Assembly: GCA_011369445.1 (NCBI GenBank)
Contig: DRQF01000299.1
Coordinates: 1-38,892, forward strand
Source: Planctomycetota bacterium
GTDB lineage: Bacteria > Planctomycetota > GCA-002687715 > DRQF01
Length of the DNA stretch: 38,892 bases
Reading direction: 5' to 3'
The notes beneath the pieces are model-generated. The model worked only from the letters and a program-made list of their open reading frames with translations. It searched no databases and had not been told where the DNA came from. Shown piece by piece: positions 8,070 to 16,219 of the stretch (positions are counted from its first letter, which is position 1; each line of letters opens with the position of its first letter). A program made the translations under genes and the position numbers.

Positions 8070-8627
8070 ATGCAGCGCATTCACTGGATTCTTCTCGCCC
8101 TCGTCGCCACGCTTGCGGCCTCTACCGTGCAAAGCACCGAGGCCGACTCGGCCATCGACCCGCTTCATGTGGGCGACGCCGCACCGGCCCTGACGCTGAA
8201 CGACCAGCAGGGACGGGCAGTATCCCTGAAGGAACTCCGCGCGAAGGAGACATGGACGGTTCTGGCCTTCTACCCTCGAGCCGGAACTCCCGGCTGAACG
8301 TTGGAGTGCAGATCGCTGCGGGACGCAGCGAACAAGATCGAAGCCGCCGGAGGCCGCATCGTGGGCATCTCCATGTCGGACGTGCAAGGACAAGCAGCGT
8401 TCGCGAAGGCGGAAGGGCTCACCTTTCCCCTGCTCAGCGACCCGGACGCCAGCGGCGCCCGCAAGTTCGGCGTTCTCGCCAAGAGCGGCAAGTGGTCGCG
8501 ACGTGTCACGTTCATCATTGACGGTGGCGGCCGAATCGCGGACGTCATCACGAAACTGGATGTGCGCACCCACGGCGAGGAGATCGCAAAACGGCTCATC
8601 GAGCTCAAGAAGGCCCGCGGGAAGTAG
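8070..8627 (+). CDS. Exported peroxiredoxin (BCP/AhpC-TSA family), selenoprotein with Sec76 at an in-frame UGA
   Basis: Read through the TGA at 8295-8297, this frame gives a 185-residue peroxiredoxin. A signal peptide covers about 1-26 (WILLALVATLAAS), and the thioredoxin-fold Prx domain starts at VGDAAPALTLNDQQGR. The UGA falls in FYPRAGTPG-U-TLECRSLRD, exactly where the family has the peroxidatic Cys (consensus TPGCT). C80, four residues on, could be the resolving thiol and form a selenenylsulfide. The Prx fold continues in frame to FPLLSDPDASGARKFGV and TFIIDGGGRI. A perfect hairpin 22 nt past the UGA matches a bacterial SECIS. A caller that stops at UGA yields a useless 75-residue fragment and a headless 108-residue piece from a TTG. 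Expected role: reduction of hydroperoxides in the periplasm or at the envelope. Selenocysteine is inferred from sequence, not shown. Confidence 0.9.
8313..8331 (+). promoter_or_regulatory. SECIS element of the peroxiredoxin selenoprotein
   Basis: A perfect 7-bp stem TCGCTGC/GCAGCGA (8313-8319 with 8325-8331) closes a 5-nt loop GGGAC. The loop begins 22 nt after the UGA at 8295-8297, inside the 16-37 nt window described for bacterial SECIS elements, and its first three bases are G. It lies within the coding sequence, as bacterial SECIS elements do, and would bind the C-terminal domain of SelB. Confidence 0.85.
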
Positions 8628-8633
8628 CCCGCG

Positions 8634-9050
8634 TCACTTCACGAGAAGCACGGGGCACGGGGCGAGGATGGCGGCTCGGTAACTCACGGTCAGGCCTCCT
8701 CTTTGCGGGTCGTCCAAGGCGATGGGATGGGAACTCAGGATCACGAGGTCATGGTCGCCGGCACGCTGGACGATCTCCTTCAGACGGTTACCCACCACGA
8801 TGACGGACTCCGCCTTGAAATCCCCGTCGCCCAGTGACTCCATCAGCCGAGTCATTTCGTTGGCGGCGCGACTTTCAAGCTTCTCGTAGAAGCCCTCGAG
8901 TTCCTTGTCCCACTCCCCTTCCACGGGCTCGATGACGTGGAGGAGTGTGACGCGCCCTTTGGGTTTGCCGCGCGCCATCTCGCGTGCGGTCGCGATCGCC
9001 CGTTCGTTCTTGGGGCTGAAGTCCACTGGCACCAGAATCCTCGAAAACAT
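8634..9050 (-). CDS. Universal stress protein (UspA family)
   Basis: 138 residues with the Usp pattern: FSRILVPVDFSPKNERAIATA at the N-terminus, VTLLHVIEP in strand 2 and a C-terminal CPVLLVK strand. The ATP-binding signature is degenerate: VVGNRLKEI is followed by DLVILSSHP rather than the usual GTHGR-type motif, and the downstream G-x9-GS/T loop is poor. It may therefore be a non-ATP-binding Usp. The gene converges on the peroxiredoxin selenoprotein, with 6 bp between stops, and is separated from the AMMECR1-fusion gene by 18 bp on the same strand, so it may be co-transcribed with it. Confidence 0.87.
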   Translation of the reverse strand: MFSRILVPVDFSPKNERAIATAREMARGKPKGRVTLLHVIEPVEGEWDKELEGFYEKLESRAANEMTRLMESLGDGDFKAESVIVVGNRLKEIVQRAGDHDLVILSSHPIALDDPQRGGLTVSYRAAILAPCPVLLVK

Positions 9051-9068
9051 CGTCGTACCTCCCTTCGA

Positions 9069-10463
9069 TCAGAACACTGTCGCCGCGAAGACATAGATCT
9101 CAACGGACTCGGGCGGCGTGTCGGGCGCCAGCCCGGCCTTCCTCAGGGTCATCGCGAAGAAGGCGTCGCGATCCAGACCGTACTCCCGGGCCACCTGGGG
9201 CAAGAGTAGCCCCGCGCCGCTTGGTCCGCGAATGAGCAGGCCGTGATGAGGCACGCGCACCTCCTCCAGACTCGCCACCCTTCGCGGGGGAGAAAGCACG
9301 GAGATCTCCAGGGCAATGTCCGGCAGTTCCTCGGCCGTCAAGGGTCGGAATCGTGGGTCGGCCGTGGCCGCGTCCCGCGCCACTTTTGGGATGACTTCGC
9401 CCAGGGGAAGATCGGACGTGGGATGCCCGATGCATCCCCTGAGCTCTCCCCCCTTCGTCAGGGTGACGAAGGCCCCCCGGCGAAGGTCGAGACCGGGGTG
9501 ATCGGGGCGAACCGCGGGCGAGCCAGAAAGTCCCACGGCCTCACGAATGGCGTCCGCGGCGAGTTGCCGCAGGGCGACCCTCAAGGCCTTGGGCACGAGG
9601 GGCTGTTCGCTGCGGAGCAAGACCGCACCATAACTCACCGACCGCAGATCGTCGCCGGAGATCGCTGACGACGAGGTGTAGTCGAGAATCTCCCCCTCCA
9701 CATCCACGTCGAGAGCCCAAAGGGCTACGGAAGCGGGCAGAGCGCCGCAGGCCGTCCAACCCGTCTCGCCGATGTAGTCGAACAGGCCCTCGGCATCCCC
9801 CGCCAAGATGCGCTCGAGACCACCCCGGTCCATGGCTTCCACCTTTCGCCACACGGAGGGGCTTCCCGGCCCGAAAGGCTCGAAGCCATAGTCCGCTCCG
9901 TAGTGGGTGAGATCGCTGGAGACCACGAGGACGGTCCCGTCCTCCATGAGATCCCCGAGAGCCAGCCCTGCCTCTTTGGCAGAGGCTCTGTCCATCTGTC
10001 CGCAGACGAGGGGAACGACGGGAACCCGAGGGAACAGTCGGGCCAGGAAAGGCAATTCGACCTCAAGAGCATGTTCCATATCGACGGCATCGCGCCTTCT
10101 CAGGAAGAGCTCGCTCCCGGCCTCCAGTTGGTGGCACCACTGCTGGTCGACCTCCAAGTCCCCGATGGGAGTCTCGAGGAGTTCCATTTCACGGGGCGGC
10201 AAGGCCATCCCGGGGAAGGCGACGTAGTGAGACGGGGCGAGGAGGACGATGCGGCTGAGATCGGCGCCTTTCAGGGCGCCAAAACCCCGCCCGGCCACGG
10301 CCCCCGACCACATGTGCCCGGCATGCGGTACGAGCAGGAACACCGGCGGCGCCCCCGCGGAAGGCTCCACCCGACTCGTCCATTCATCGATCTGTGCCGC
10401 CAAACGCCGGGGATCTCGCTCGTACCATTGTCCCGCCAGTTTCGCTGTTCTGAGCAGTGCCAT
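9069..10463 (-). CDS. AmmeMemoRadiSam proteins B and A fused (MEMO1-like plus AMMECR1 domain)
   Basis: A 464-residue fusion. Residues 1-283 are the MEMO1 fold, related to class III extradiol dioxygenases. H47 in VPHAGH, H79 in LAPSHY and C239 in WTACG align with the metal ligands of human MEMO1 (H49, H81, C244); D184 and H187 in SSDLTHY are also conserved. Residues about 290-464 are an AMMECR1 domain with its LRGCIG hallmark (341-346). The ATG at 10463 has GGAGGT 7 nt upstream. The radical SAM partner starts 120 bp away on the other strand. The three families recur together in bacteria and archaea, and comparative genomics has suggested a macromolecule- or base-modifying system; the reaction is unknown. 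The divergent arrangement predicts shared control. Confidence 0.92.
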   Translation of the reverse strand: MALLRTAKLAGQWYERDPRRLAAQIDEWTSRVEPSAGAPPVFLLVPHAGHMWSGAVAGRGFGALKGADLSRIVLLAPSHYVAFPGMALPPREMELLETPIGDLEVDQQWCHQLEAGSELFLRRRDAVDMEHALEVELPFLARLFPRVPVVPLVCGQMDRASAKEAGLALGDLMEDGTVLVVSSDLTHYGADYGFEPFGPGSPSVWRKVEAMDRGGLERILAGDAEGLFDYIGETGWTACGALPASVALWALDVDVEGEILDYTSSSAISGDDLRSVSYGAVLLRSEQPLVPKALRVALRQLAADAIREAVGLSGSPAVRPDHPGLDLRRGAFVTLTKGGELRGCIGHPTSDLPLGEVIPKVARDAATADPRFRPLTAEELPDIALEISVLSPPRRVASLEEVRVPHHGLLIRGPSGAGLLLPQVAREYGLDRDAFFAMTLRKAGLAPDTPPESVEIYVFAATVF

Positions 10464-10540
10464 GGCTCGCACCTCCGGTCCAGGATTTGCAGCTCCTTCA
10501 GGGCTCGCAGCCCAAGCGGGCCCGAGAACCCCCACTTGGG

Positions 10541-10567
10541 GCAGGGATTCCCATGCAAATTCCCTGC
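10541..10567 (+). promoter_or_regulatory. Inverted repeat in the leader of the radical SAM gene
   Basis: GCAGGGA/TCCCTGC (10541-10547 with 10561-10567) with a 13-nt loop lies immediately before the RBS AAGGAG (10571-10576) of the radical SAM gene, in the intergenic space shared with the divergent MEMO1-AMMECR1 gene. An operator or a translation-controlling hairpin are both possible. Confidence 0.35.
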
Positions 10568-10583
10568 CGAAAGGAGCCCGGCC

Positions 10584-11675
10584 ATGACCACGAACGCCCC
10601 TGATTTCCCGGCCAAGTTCTGGCACAGCCTGGACGATGGCCGCATTCAATGTGATCTTTGTCCCCGGTTCTGCAAACTCCACGAGGGCCAAAGGGGGTTT
10701 TGCTACGTCCGCGCCCGCGAGGGCGACCACATGGTTCTCACCACCTACGGTCGCTCCAGCGGTTTCTGCGTCGACCCCATCGAGAAGAAACCCCTCAATC
10801 ATTTCCTTCCCGGGACGCCCGTGCTCTCCTTCGGGACAGCCGGTTGCAACCTCGCCTGCAAGTTCTGCCAGAACTGGGATATCAGCAAGTCCAGGGAAAT
10901 GGACACGTTGGCCGACCAGGCCGCGCCGGACGTCATCGCAACAGCCGCCGAACGCCTGAACTGCCGAAGCGTGGCATTCACCTACAACGATCCGGTCATC
11001 TTCCATGAGTACGCCGTCGACGTGGCCCGTGCTTGTCGCGCACGGGGAATCCGGACCGTCGCAGTGACGGCGGGATACGTCTGCGCCGAACCCCGCGCCG
11101 AGTTTTATGCGCACATGGATGCCGCCAACGTGGACCTCAAGGCCTTCAGCGAAGAGTTCTATCGGAAGCTCACGGGAGCAGAGCTCTCACCGGTCTTGGA
11201 GACCCTCGAGTACGTGGTCCGCCACACTGACACTTGGGTGGAACTCACGACCCTGCTCATCCCCGGGTGGAACGACTCGGACGACGAGATCCGTCGCATG
11301 TCGGATTGGGTCGTCGAACACCTCGGCCCACATGTCCCCATGCATTTCACCGCCTTCCATCCGGACTGGAGAATGCGTGACGTCCCGCCCACGCCTCCGG
11401 AAACCCTCGGCCGCGCCCGGCGTATCGCCATGGACCAGGGCGTGTTCTTCGCCTACACGGGCAACGTGATCGACCCGGAGGGCCAGAGCACGTTTTGCCC
11501 CCACTGCAAGCACTGCGTGATCGGTCGAGATGGGTATGCCATCCTCGAATGGGATCTGGATGCCCAGGGACGTTGCGGATACTGCGGCAACGCCATGCCC
11601 GGAGTCTTCGAATCGCGACCCGGCCATTGGGGGCCCCGACGCCAACCGGTCCGCCTGGCCGAATTCGAAGCCTGA
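10584..11675 (+). CDS. amrS: AmmeMemoRadiSam system radical SAM enzyme
   Basis: 363 residues, start ATG with AAGGAG 7 nt upstream. The [4Fe-4S]/SAM motif is C88NLAC92KFC95, followed by QNWDIS, typical of the PflA-like AmrS branch. An N-terminal Cys set (C23, C26, C30, C40; IQCDLCPRFCKLH and RGFC) and a C-terminal Cys cluster (FCPHCKHC, then RCGYCGNAMPG) could hold extra metal or Fe-S centres. Conserved blocks AFTYNDPVIFHEYA and HFTAFHPDWRM are characteristic of the family. It generates a 5'-deoxyadenosyl radical; the substrate is unknown. It pairs with the divergent MEMO1-AMMECR1 fusion, and a strong hairpin follows its stop. Confidence 0.92.
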   Translation: MTTNAPDFPAKFWHSLDDGRIQCDLCPRFCKLHEGQRGFCYVRAREGDHMVLTTYGRSSGFCVDPIEKKPLNHFLPGTPVLSFGTAGCNLACKFCQNWDISKSREMDTLADQAAPDVIATAAERLNCRSVAFTYNDPVIFHEYAVDVARACRARGIRTVAVTAGYVCAEPRAEFYAHMDAANVDLKAFSEEFYRKLTGAELSPVLETLEYVVRHTDTWVELTTLLIPGWNDSDDEIRRMSDWVVEHLGPHVPMHFTAFHPDWRMRDVPPTPPETLGRARRIAMDQGVFFAYTGNVIDPEGQSTFCPHCKHCVIGRDGYAILEWDLDAQGRCGYCGNAMPGVFESRPGHWGPRRQPVRLAEFEA

Positions 11676-11682
11676 CGGGAAC

Positions 11683-11711
11683 GCGGGGCCGGCCCAAAGG
11701 GCCGGCCCCGC
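11683..11711. terminator. Strong bidirectional hairpin terminator
   Basis: A perfect 13-bp GC stem (11683-11695 with 11699-11711) with an AAA loop sits exactly between the stop of the radical SAM gene (11675) and the stop of the convergent DsrE gene (11716). No U-tract follows on either strand, but the position and stability make a two-way terminator the best reading. Confidence 0.65.
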
Positions 11712-11715
11712 ATCC

Positions 11716-12066
11716 TCAAAGAGCGATGACTTTTCTCGCCTGCCATTGGGCCGCAAGGATGTCGCCCATTCCCCCGACGATCCCCACCGCCAAGTCGTCA
11801 GTGATCCCGAAGTGATCCGTGCACGTCTTGCATAAGATGAGCCGAACGCCCTTTTCCTCCAACGCGCGCAAGTCGTCCACGAAGGCGGAACCCTGACGCG
11901 CCAGCAACACACCTTCCGTGTAGAAGGCGATCGCGCCGGGGAGGCGGCCATCTTGTTGGACGAGCTTCAGCCAGGCGCCGAAGAGCCGCTTTTGGAGTTC
12001 GGGATCCCCGTGTCCCATTCCCTCTCGGCAGACCACGACCAACGTTCCCACTTGTTCTTCGGACAT
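11716..12066 (-). CDS. DsrE-family protein resembling the C-terminal domain of selenium-metabolism protein YedF
   Basis: 116 residues. The order of motifs matches the DsrE half of sulfurtransferase-like YedF: VVCREGMGHGDPELQKRL, AIAFYTEGVLLARQGS, DLRALEEKGVRLILCKTC with C79 and C82, and a terminal KVIAL strand. The N-terminal TusA/SirA domain of full-length YedF is missing, so it is a stand-alone DsrE. YedF is found mainly in genomes that use selenium, which fits the two selenoproteins in this window. A role in handling activated sulfur or selenium is inference; it could also be a general sulfur-relay DsrE. It is convergent with the radical SAM gene, and the protease gene reading the same way begins 24 bp downstream of... 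its own start side (12091). Confidence 0.8.
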   Translation of the reverse strand: MSEEQVGTLVVVCREGMGHGDPELQKRLFGAWLKLVQQDGRLPGAIAFYTEGVLLARQGSAFVDDLRALEEKGVRLILCKTCTDHFGITDDLAVGIVGGMGDILAAQWQARKVIAL

Positions 12067-12090
12067 GATGAGGGGCGTCTCCTTCGAGGA

Positions 12091-14172
12091 TCAGATGCGC
12101 CGCTTGGCCAACATGCGAACGTAGTCGCTGGCAATGGCGAGGATCTCCTGCATCCAGGGACTCGGCTTCTTGCCCACGGTGACGAGTTCGACCTTCTTCG
12201 GAAGGACCTCCGTCCTACGGTCCTTCGTCTTCTTTTCCGGGTGAGCCTCGCCGTCGTTCTTGGAGGCGTCCTCGGCCTTCTTCGCCGTCGGATCCTTGGC
12301 GTTGAAGCTGGCCTGAAGGGCGAAGTACTCCTCCTTCTTGAGAGGTACCAGCTTCTTCTCCTGAAACGCGCGAAAGGCCTTCATGCGTTCGACGAGCTTC
12401 TTGAAGTCGGGCGAATTGGCGACGCGCTGCGCCGAGGCCTCCCGCAATGCGGCCACAATGTCCGCGCGCACCTGCCCGGCATCCTCGTGCGGAGCGGGAC
12501 GGATGCGAGCAAAGGGTAAAGCGTGGGGCAATTCCGCTTCGCCTTCGCCGAGAACATCGTTCCACGAGGGCACGACCACATCGGAGGGGACACCTCGCAC
12601 CTGAGTGCTGTCGCCATTGGGAAGGAAGAACTGCTGGATCGTCACCTTGAGGACGCCTAGGTTACCGAGCGACTTCATCCGCACGGCATCGGCCACGTCG
12701 ATCGTCGTCTGCACGGTTCCCTTTCCATGGGTGCTCGGGTCGCCCACGACCAGTCCGCGATCGTAGTCGCGAATCGCTCCCGCGACGATCTCGCTGGCGC
12801 TGGCGCTGAGCCTGCTCGTGAGAACGACAAGAGGACCCGTCCACACGGCCCCCTCGGAAGGGTCGTCCAACTCACGAATGCGCCCCCGGCCATTCTTCAC
12901 CTGTACGACGGGCCCCTCGTCGAGGAACAAGCCCGCGACACCGAGCGCCTCTGGAAGATAGCCGCCGCCGTTCGACCGAAGATCCAAGACCACGACGTCG
13001 ACTCCGCGAGTCTTGAACTCCTCCAGGATACGACGCAGGTCGACGGTCGAGCTGTGGTAGTCCTTCTCGTCGCGCGACGCCCTTTTCTGTTCGCGATAGA
13101 AAGAGGGCAGATCGATGCGTCCCACCTTCGTCGTCTTCCCATTGTCGGAGACGACGTCGAAGACGACCCCCTTGGCCGCCGACTGTTCCATCTCGATCCT
13201 CTTGCGCCGGAGCAGGTGAATCTTGCGGGGTCCGCCTCCGGCCGGTTTGACGTCAAGGCGCACCCACGTGCCAGCCTTCCCGCGAATGAGTTGCACCGCA
13301 TCGCTGATGCGCATCCCCACGATATCCACCATGGGCCCTTCCTTGCCCTGCCCCACCGCGAGGATCTTGTCCTTGGGAGCCAGGTCCTTGTCTTCAGCGG
13401 CGGAGCCGCCCGGGAAGATCTGCCGGATGAGAATGAAACCGTCTTCCTCCCCCAGCAAGGCGCCGATCCCCTGGTACTCCAGCGTGAGGCTCATCGAGAA
13501 GTCCTCGAAAGCCTTGGGCGACATGTAGGTGCTGTGGGGGTCGTAGGACGTGGTCACCGCGTTGGTGAATCGAGAGAGGATGTCGTCGTCGGTCTCCTGG
13601 CCGAGGCGCTCGACAAAACGGTCGTACCGTTTCCGAAGCCTGTCGGCGATCTTCGCCCCATCGACGCCGGATTCCTCCAGCGAGAGCCACTCGTACTCCA
13701 ATCGCTGACGGAGTCGTTCCCTCTTGGCCGCGGTGTCCTTCGGCCACGGGACGGACTCGCCGTCCATGGCGTAGTACTCCTTGTTCTCCAGATCCAGCGG
13801 TTTCTCGAGGAATTCGTTGATGATGTCCCGCGTCTCACGAACCCGCGCACGAAAACGCTCGAAAACCCGGTGAGCGAAAGCCAACTCCCCAGACCGCATC
13901 ATGTCGTCGATGTCGTCCCGGTACTTCGCGAAACCGCGAATGTCCGAATCCAAGAAATGCAGGCGAGCCGGGTCAAGGCTCTTGAGATAGGCCTCGAAGG
14001 CCCATTCCGAGATCTCGTCATCGAGAGGATGGCGCGTGACGTGGGCCTCCTCGAGGAGCGCCGTGACGGCTCCCGTGATCACTCGGTCCTTTTGAGCCGG
14101 CTCCTCGGTCTGCGCCGCGGCCCAGCCGCCCAAAAGCAGCAATCCAAGGACGAGCTTCAACGAATCCTTCAT
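12091..14172 (-). CDS. prc: Carboxy-terminal (tail-specific) processing protease, S41 family
   Basis: 693 residues, similar in size to E. coli Prc. A signal peptide covers about 1-21 (LVLGLLLLGGWAAAQ). A helical N-terminal domain (about 40-215) precedes a PDZ domain (about 225-315, YQGIGALLGEEDGFILIRQI). The S41 catalytic core (about 345-540) contains VVVLDLRSNGGG, the nucleophile-bearing SASASEI (456-462) and K484 in HGKGTVQ, the Ser-Lys dyad of this family. The Lys-rich C-terminal region includes an extra acidic/basic linker (about 620-660). It would trim C-termini of periplasmic proteins. The ATG at 14172 has GGAG 8 nt upstream; an upstream ATG at 14223 lacks the signal-peptide start. The M2 peptidase lies upstream on the same strand, 88 bp away. 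Confidence 0.93.
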   Translation of the reverse strand: MKDSLKLVLGLLLLGGWAAAQTEEPAQKDRVITGAVTALLEEAHVTRHPLDDEISEWAFEAYLKSLDPARLHFLDSDIRGFAKYRDDIDDMMRSGELAFAHRVFERFRARVRETRDIINEFLEKPLDLENKEYYAMDGESVPWPKDTAAKRERLRQRLEYEWLSLEESGVDGAKIADRLRKRYDRFVERLGQETDDDILSRFTNAVTTSYDPHSTYMSPKAFEDFSMSLTLEYQGIGALLGEEDGFILIRQIFPGGSAAEDKDLAPKDKILAVGQGKEGPMVDIVGMRISDAVQLIRGKAGTWVRLDVKPAGGGPRKIHLLRRKRIEMEQSAAKGVVFDVVSDNGKTTKVGRIDLPSFYREQKRASRDEKDYHSSTVDLRRILEEFKTRGVDVVVLDLRSNGGGYLPEALGVAGLFLDEGPVVQVKNGRGRIRELDDPSEGAVWTGPLVVLTSRLSASASEIVAGAIRDYDRGLVVGDPSTHGKGTVQTTIDVADAVRMKSLGNLGVLKVTIQQFFLPNGDSTQVRGVPSDVVVPSWNDVLGEGEAELPHALPFARIRPAPHEDAGQVRADIVAALREASAQRVANSPDFKKLVERMKAFRAFQEKKLVPLKKEEYFALQASFNAKDPTAKKAEDASKNDGEAHPEKKTKDRRTEVLPKKVELVTVGKKPSPWMQEILAIASDYVRMLAKRRI

Positions 14173-14260
14173 GAGTTGTCTCCTCGAACTCCTCGCGTCC
14201 CCCCATCGATGCGGGGCATCCATCCTATCAACGAAGACCTATACGCCAGAGCTCCCCGAA

Positions 14261-16084
14261 TCAGAGGCGAGGAAGCGTATGTTTTCTTCCGGCGTTCTCT
14301 TTCTTCAGCCAGTCCAGGAGGGGCTGGAAGTATCTGACCATGGGCTTCGCGGTCAATCCCTCTCCCGTCGCTTCCTTCAAGAGCTCTCTCCAATCACGAG
14401 TAGCGCCCGGGCGAAGCAGTCCGCGCAGAAACTCCCCGACATCGCGACGACCGTAGTAATTCGTGTTGTGAGGGTCCTCGTGGAGGATCTCGCGAGCGAT
14501 GTGATCGTGCAACTGGAACAGGATGACGTAGGAGAGCGCATAGTCGTAGTACTGGGCCGCGTCGTCGTTGATGTGGGTCTTCGTCGCCGGATCGCAGGCG
14601 TCGGCCGGCCGCGGCCCGGGAGGGACGATTCCTTGGTACTTTGCCTTGAGGGCCCACCACCTGTCATTCCACTGGTCCGCCGGGAGTTCGGCCGCGTAGA
14701 GATCGTTCTCGAATCGGGTCATGACACCGGCCGACCAAGGGATGAAGACAACGTAGTTGAGGGCCTCCTTCAGGAGGTTCTGGATCGGGTCGGGGGCCAT
14801 CTCGGGGGCCACGCCGACAGTCTGGGCAAATCGGGGCTGCATGGCGGCCAACCCCATGAGGGATCCCACCGCTTCGTGGAACGCTCGGTTGGCTCCTCCC
14901 CTCAGGACGATCGGCACGTCGGGATTCGCGTAGGAGAGATAGTAGTAGATGTGTCCGAGCTCGTGATGGGTCGTTTCGAACCATTCGCTGTTGGGCTCGA
15001 TGCTCATGAGCGATCTCACGTCGCGCTCGAGATCCATGTGCCAGGCCGAAGCGTGATTGTTCTTCTTGTAGGTGGTTCCGGGGGGCAGAGGATAGAGGGA
15101 CGAGAGATCCCAGAAACTCTGGGGCAAGGCCTCGAATCCGAGTGAGCGATAGAAGCGCTCCGCCTGATGGATGATCCAACCCGCCGATTTCTTCCGCAGC
15201 GCGCCGTCGAGATCAAAACCTTCGACCGTCACCAACGCACCCCAGTCCTGACCCCAGCGGTTCGGCAACCATTCCGCGGGGATGAGATCGGGGATGGGTT
15301 GCCCGTAGCGATTGGCCAGCTCATAGCGCATGTAGGTGTGCAGCTCGCGATAGAGAGGGCGCAATTCCTTGTTGAGTTTCTCCATGAGGTCGAGGAGTTC
15401 GCGACGATTCATGCCGTAGTCGGAGACCTGGTAGCTGAAGTAATCGTCATATCCGAGCGCACGCACGGTGGCGTTGCGCAGCCGCTGCAGATCCTCGAGC
15501 CCCTTTTTTAGTCCGACGCCGACCCGCTTCGACGCTTCCCAAGCCGCCAGTCTCTTCCCCAGATCGCTCTCGGTTTTGAGGATGTCGTCGATGGCATTGG
15601 TCGTCACCGACTTTCCGTCGATCTTGTAGTCGTAGCCGTAGAGCAGCTCGGTTTGCCGCGTCTCCGCCGCAATGCGAGCCTTGACGAGATCCGGAACCGT
15701 CTGAGGCTGGTTGGCCGCCGCATAAAGGATGGCGTCCAACTGCTTCACTTGCAGTGGCCGCAGCGAATCCTTGTGCTCGAGGAAACCCCGGGCGCGGTCG
15801 ATGACGTCCGCGCTTCCCGTAAACCGAGCCATCGCCTCCTCCGCCGCCTGCGTGCGCTTCGCATTCGTGTCGTCCCCTTCGACGATCTTCGTATTCGACG
15901 CCCACTGGGCTTCCGACGCCTCGGTGTAGAGCTTCTGATACGTCGCGCTATAGGCGCTGAGAAACGCATCCACTTCCTCGATGATCGCGGGTGGCGCGTC
16001 CACTTCCGCGGTTTCCTGCGTCCCGCAGCTCCCGACGAGCCCCGCCACACACCCCACCAACAGCAAGAAAAGACGATTCCGCAC
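14261..16084 (-). CDS. Lipoprotein M2-family metallopeptidase (ACE-like dipeptidyl carboxypeptidase)
   Basis: 607 residues, near the usual M2 length. The start is set at the GTG at 16084, because AGGAG lies 8 nt upstream; the alternative GTG at 16093 abuts the RBS. The signal peptide ends in a lipobox LVGSC with C20 as lipidated residue. The zinc site is HELGH (374-378) in TTHHELGHIYYYLS, with the third ligand E404 in FHEAVG 26 residues later, the spacing and context of angiotensin-converting-enzyme relatives. The preceding strand NNHASAWHMDL and the C-terminal ALSYVILFQLHDHIA also fit. It probably releases C-terminal dipeptides from peptides at the cell envelope, and sits next to the Prc-like protease. 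Confidence 0.9.
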   Translation of the reverse strand: MRNRLFLLLVGCVAGLVGSCGTQETAEVDAPPAIIEEVDAFLSAYSATYQKLYTEASEAQWASNTKIVEGDDTNAKRTQAAEEAMARFTGSADVIDRARGFLEHKDSLRPLQVKQLDAILYAAANQPQTVPDLVKARIAAETRQTELLYGYDYKIDGKSVTTNAIDDILKTESDLGKRLAAWEASKRVGVGLKKGLEDLQRLRNATVRALGYDDYFSYQVSDYGMNRRELLDLMEKLNKELRPLYRELHTYMRYELANRYGQPIPDLIPAEWLPNRWGQDWGALVTVEGFDLDGALRKKSAGWIIHQAERFYRSLGFEALPQSFWDLSSLYPLPPGTTYKKNNHASAWHMDLERDVRSLMSIEPNSEWFETTHHELGHIYYYLSYANPDVPIVLRGGANRAFHEAVGSLMGLAAMQPRFAQTVGVAPEMAPDPIQNLLKEALNYVVFIPWSAGVMTRFENDLYAAELPADQWNDRWWALKAKYQGIVPPGPRPADACDPATKTHINDDAAQYYDYALSYVILFQLHDHIAREILHEDPHNTNYYGRRDVGEFLRGLLRPGATRDWRELLKEATGEGLTAKPMVRYFQPLLDWLKKENAGRKHTLPRL

Positions 16085-16219
16085 GGCAAACACTCCTCAT
16101 GGTTCCGCCTCACGCTACGAGACGCGAAGCGACGTGGAAAGTGGACCTTCACGGCCCCGAGGCGCGAAGGTTCAAGGTTTTCCTTGAACTCCCCCCAGCC
16201 GTCATCGTCCAATCGAGTC

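Noticed and set aside
8295..8297. UGA as a simple nonsense mutation in the peroxiredoxin
   Set aside because: The frame is intact on both sides, the codon is exactly the catalytic Cys and a SECIS-like hairpin is at the right distance. The same picture recurs in an unrelated gene at 38429.
8301..8627. Separate 108-residue gene starting at TTG 8301
   Set aside because: It would begin one codon after the active-site Thr, lacks an RBS, and is the missing C-terminal part of the peroxiredoxin.
12727..14337. Long plus-strand ORF of about 535 codons
   Set aside because: It is antisense to the prc-like gene and has no protein-family features.
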